Position numbers and translations under genes: made by a program
Shown here: positions 63,606-64,000 of the stretch, one piece after another
Layout of the letters: each line of letters begins with the position of its first letter
Numbering within the stretch: the stretch's first letter is position 1
The notes under the pieces: generated by a model
What the model was told of the DNA's origin: nothing
Database searches by the model: none
The model's input: the letters and a program-made list of their open reading frames with translations, nothing else
Source of the DNA: Cafeteria roenbergensis
Lineage: Eukaryota; Sar; Bigyra; Bicosoecida; Cafeteriaceae
Direction of reading: 5' to 3'
Assembly: GCA_008330645.1 (NCBI GenBank)
Contig: VLTN01000045.1
Location: 1-64,000, forward strand
DNA: 64,000 bases

Positions 63606-64000
63606 TCACCAGTTGAGGCTGTCGACCTCGCTGCCCTCGCGCAGGTACGACCTGTCTTCGTCAGTGTCGGGGCCTGGGGTGGACCGCGGGGAGGGGCTCG
63701 CAGCCGTGCGCGGCCAAGTCATGAACGCGAGCAGCGCGCTCCCCGCGCACTCGCACGCCAAGTACACGGCCAGGTAGACTGCGTAGCCAACCGGGGTCTT
63801 GTTCGTGGACAGAGGAAGCCCGGCCTCCAGCCCCACCGCCACGATGAGCGCGATGGAAAGAACGATGCCGCCGAACATGCCGATGGTGGTTTGCCGCAGC
63901 GCCTCGTAGACGGCAGCAAAGGTGGCGGCTTCAGCGCCCTCAACCGTCGCAGCCCCGTGGGAGCCCCCCCCTATACGAATGGGCGTGCACAGCGCCGCGC
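63606..64000 (-). CDS. Partial paralog of the EGF-seven-transmembrane protein (C-terminal end)
   Basis: Only the C-terminal about 130 residues lie inside the window; the frame is open to the right edge. The sequence LCTPIR...VYEALRQTTIGMFGG parallels LCTPIA...VYEALRQTTLGMLGG of the neighbour, and VGYAVYLAVYLACECAGSALLAFMTWPR parallels its last helix and stop region. It then extends about 30 residues further with an acidic tail (EDRSYLREGSEVDSLNW). Tandem duplication followed by divergence is the simplest explanation. Confidence 0.85.
   Translation of the reverse strand, partial: AALCTPIRIGGGSHGAATVEGAEAATFAAVYEALRQTTIGMFGGIVLSIALIVAVGLEAGLPLSTNKTPVGYAVYLAVYLACECAGSALLAFMTWPRTAASPSPRSTPGPDTDEDRSYLREGSEVDSLNW

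Overview
The window is nuclear DNA of a GC-rich, intron-bearing unicellular eukaryote. The evidence is GT-AG introns in most conserved genes, a cytosolic ribosomal protein (RPS18), a DNA polymerase delta subunit (POLD2), Rag, WNK and AGC signalling proteins, a SUMO/NEDD8-type protease and a motile-cilium protein (DRC10-like). High GC, compact genes and Ser/Thr/Pro-stalked surface proteins with RCC1, LamG and VWD domains would suit a heterotrophic flagellate such as a bicosoecid stramenopile (Cafeteria-like). That placement is inference; no marker was searched. I found no bacterial operon, rRNA, tRNA, CRISPR array or transposon.

Layout. 1-9073 (-): large secreted mosaic protein (PA14, LamG x2, TSP1-like, VWD, Ser/Thr/Pro stalk, EGF, choice-of-anchor-A), running off the left edge and broken by many frameshifts below about 2.7 kb. 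9921-15940 (-): WNK kinase. 16350-17711 (+): DRC10/IQCD-like axonemal protein. 17903-18979 (+): ribulose-phosphate 3-epimerase. 19218-20673 (-): TPR-TMEM33-like membrane protein with a CaaX end. 20860-21619 (+): RPS18. 21976-23752 (-): SDR sterol-dehydrogenase-like membrane protein. 23959-28593 (-): IQ-repeat/ankyrin protein. 29085-36545 (+): giant RCC1-BTB protein. 37036-39435 (-): RCC1 propeller on a repeat stalk with a membrane anchor. 40456-42078 (-): UBP-zinc-finger sirtuin. 42354-45617 (-): AGC kinase. 46136-50656 (+): large orphan protein. 51254-52711 (-): coiled-coil/propeller-like protein. 52926-55678 (+): POLD2. 56285-58309 (-): MFS transporter. 58534-60193 (-): RagC/D-type GTPase. 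60547-61560 (+): SENP8/Ulp1 protease. 61825-63266 (-) and 63606-64000 (-): tandem paralogous seven-helix membrane proteins, the first with an EGF-like N-terminus.

I rebuilt 22 introns by joining conserved protein segments. They are 125-585 nt long; 21 begin GTGAG, one begins GTAAG, and all end GCAG. Many genes sit in head-to-head pairs with short shared promoters (WNK/DRC10, TPR-TMEM33/RPS18, IQ-ankyrin/RCC1-BTB, AGC/orphan, propeller/POLD2, Rag/SENP8). Three coding minisatellites (66/132-bp, 15-bp within larger modules, 18-bp) dominate the repeats.

The genes do not form one pathway. The most distinctive content is a set of unusual domain fusions (ZnF-UBP plus sirtuin, TPR plus TMEM33-like plus CaaX, RCC1 plus interrupted BTB, a bacterial-type choice-of-anchor-A domain in a eukaryotic ectodomain) and two stalked surface proteins.
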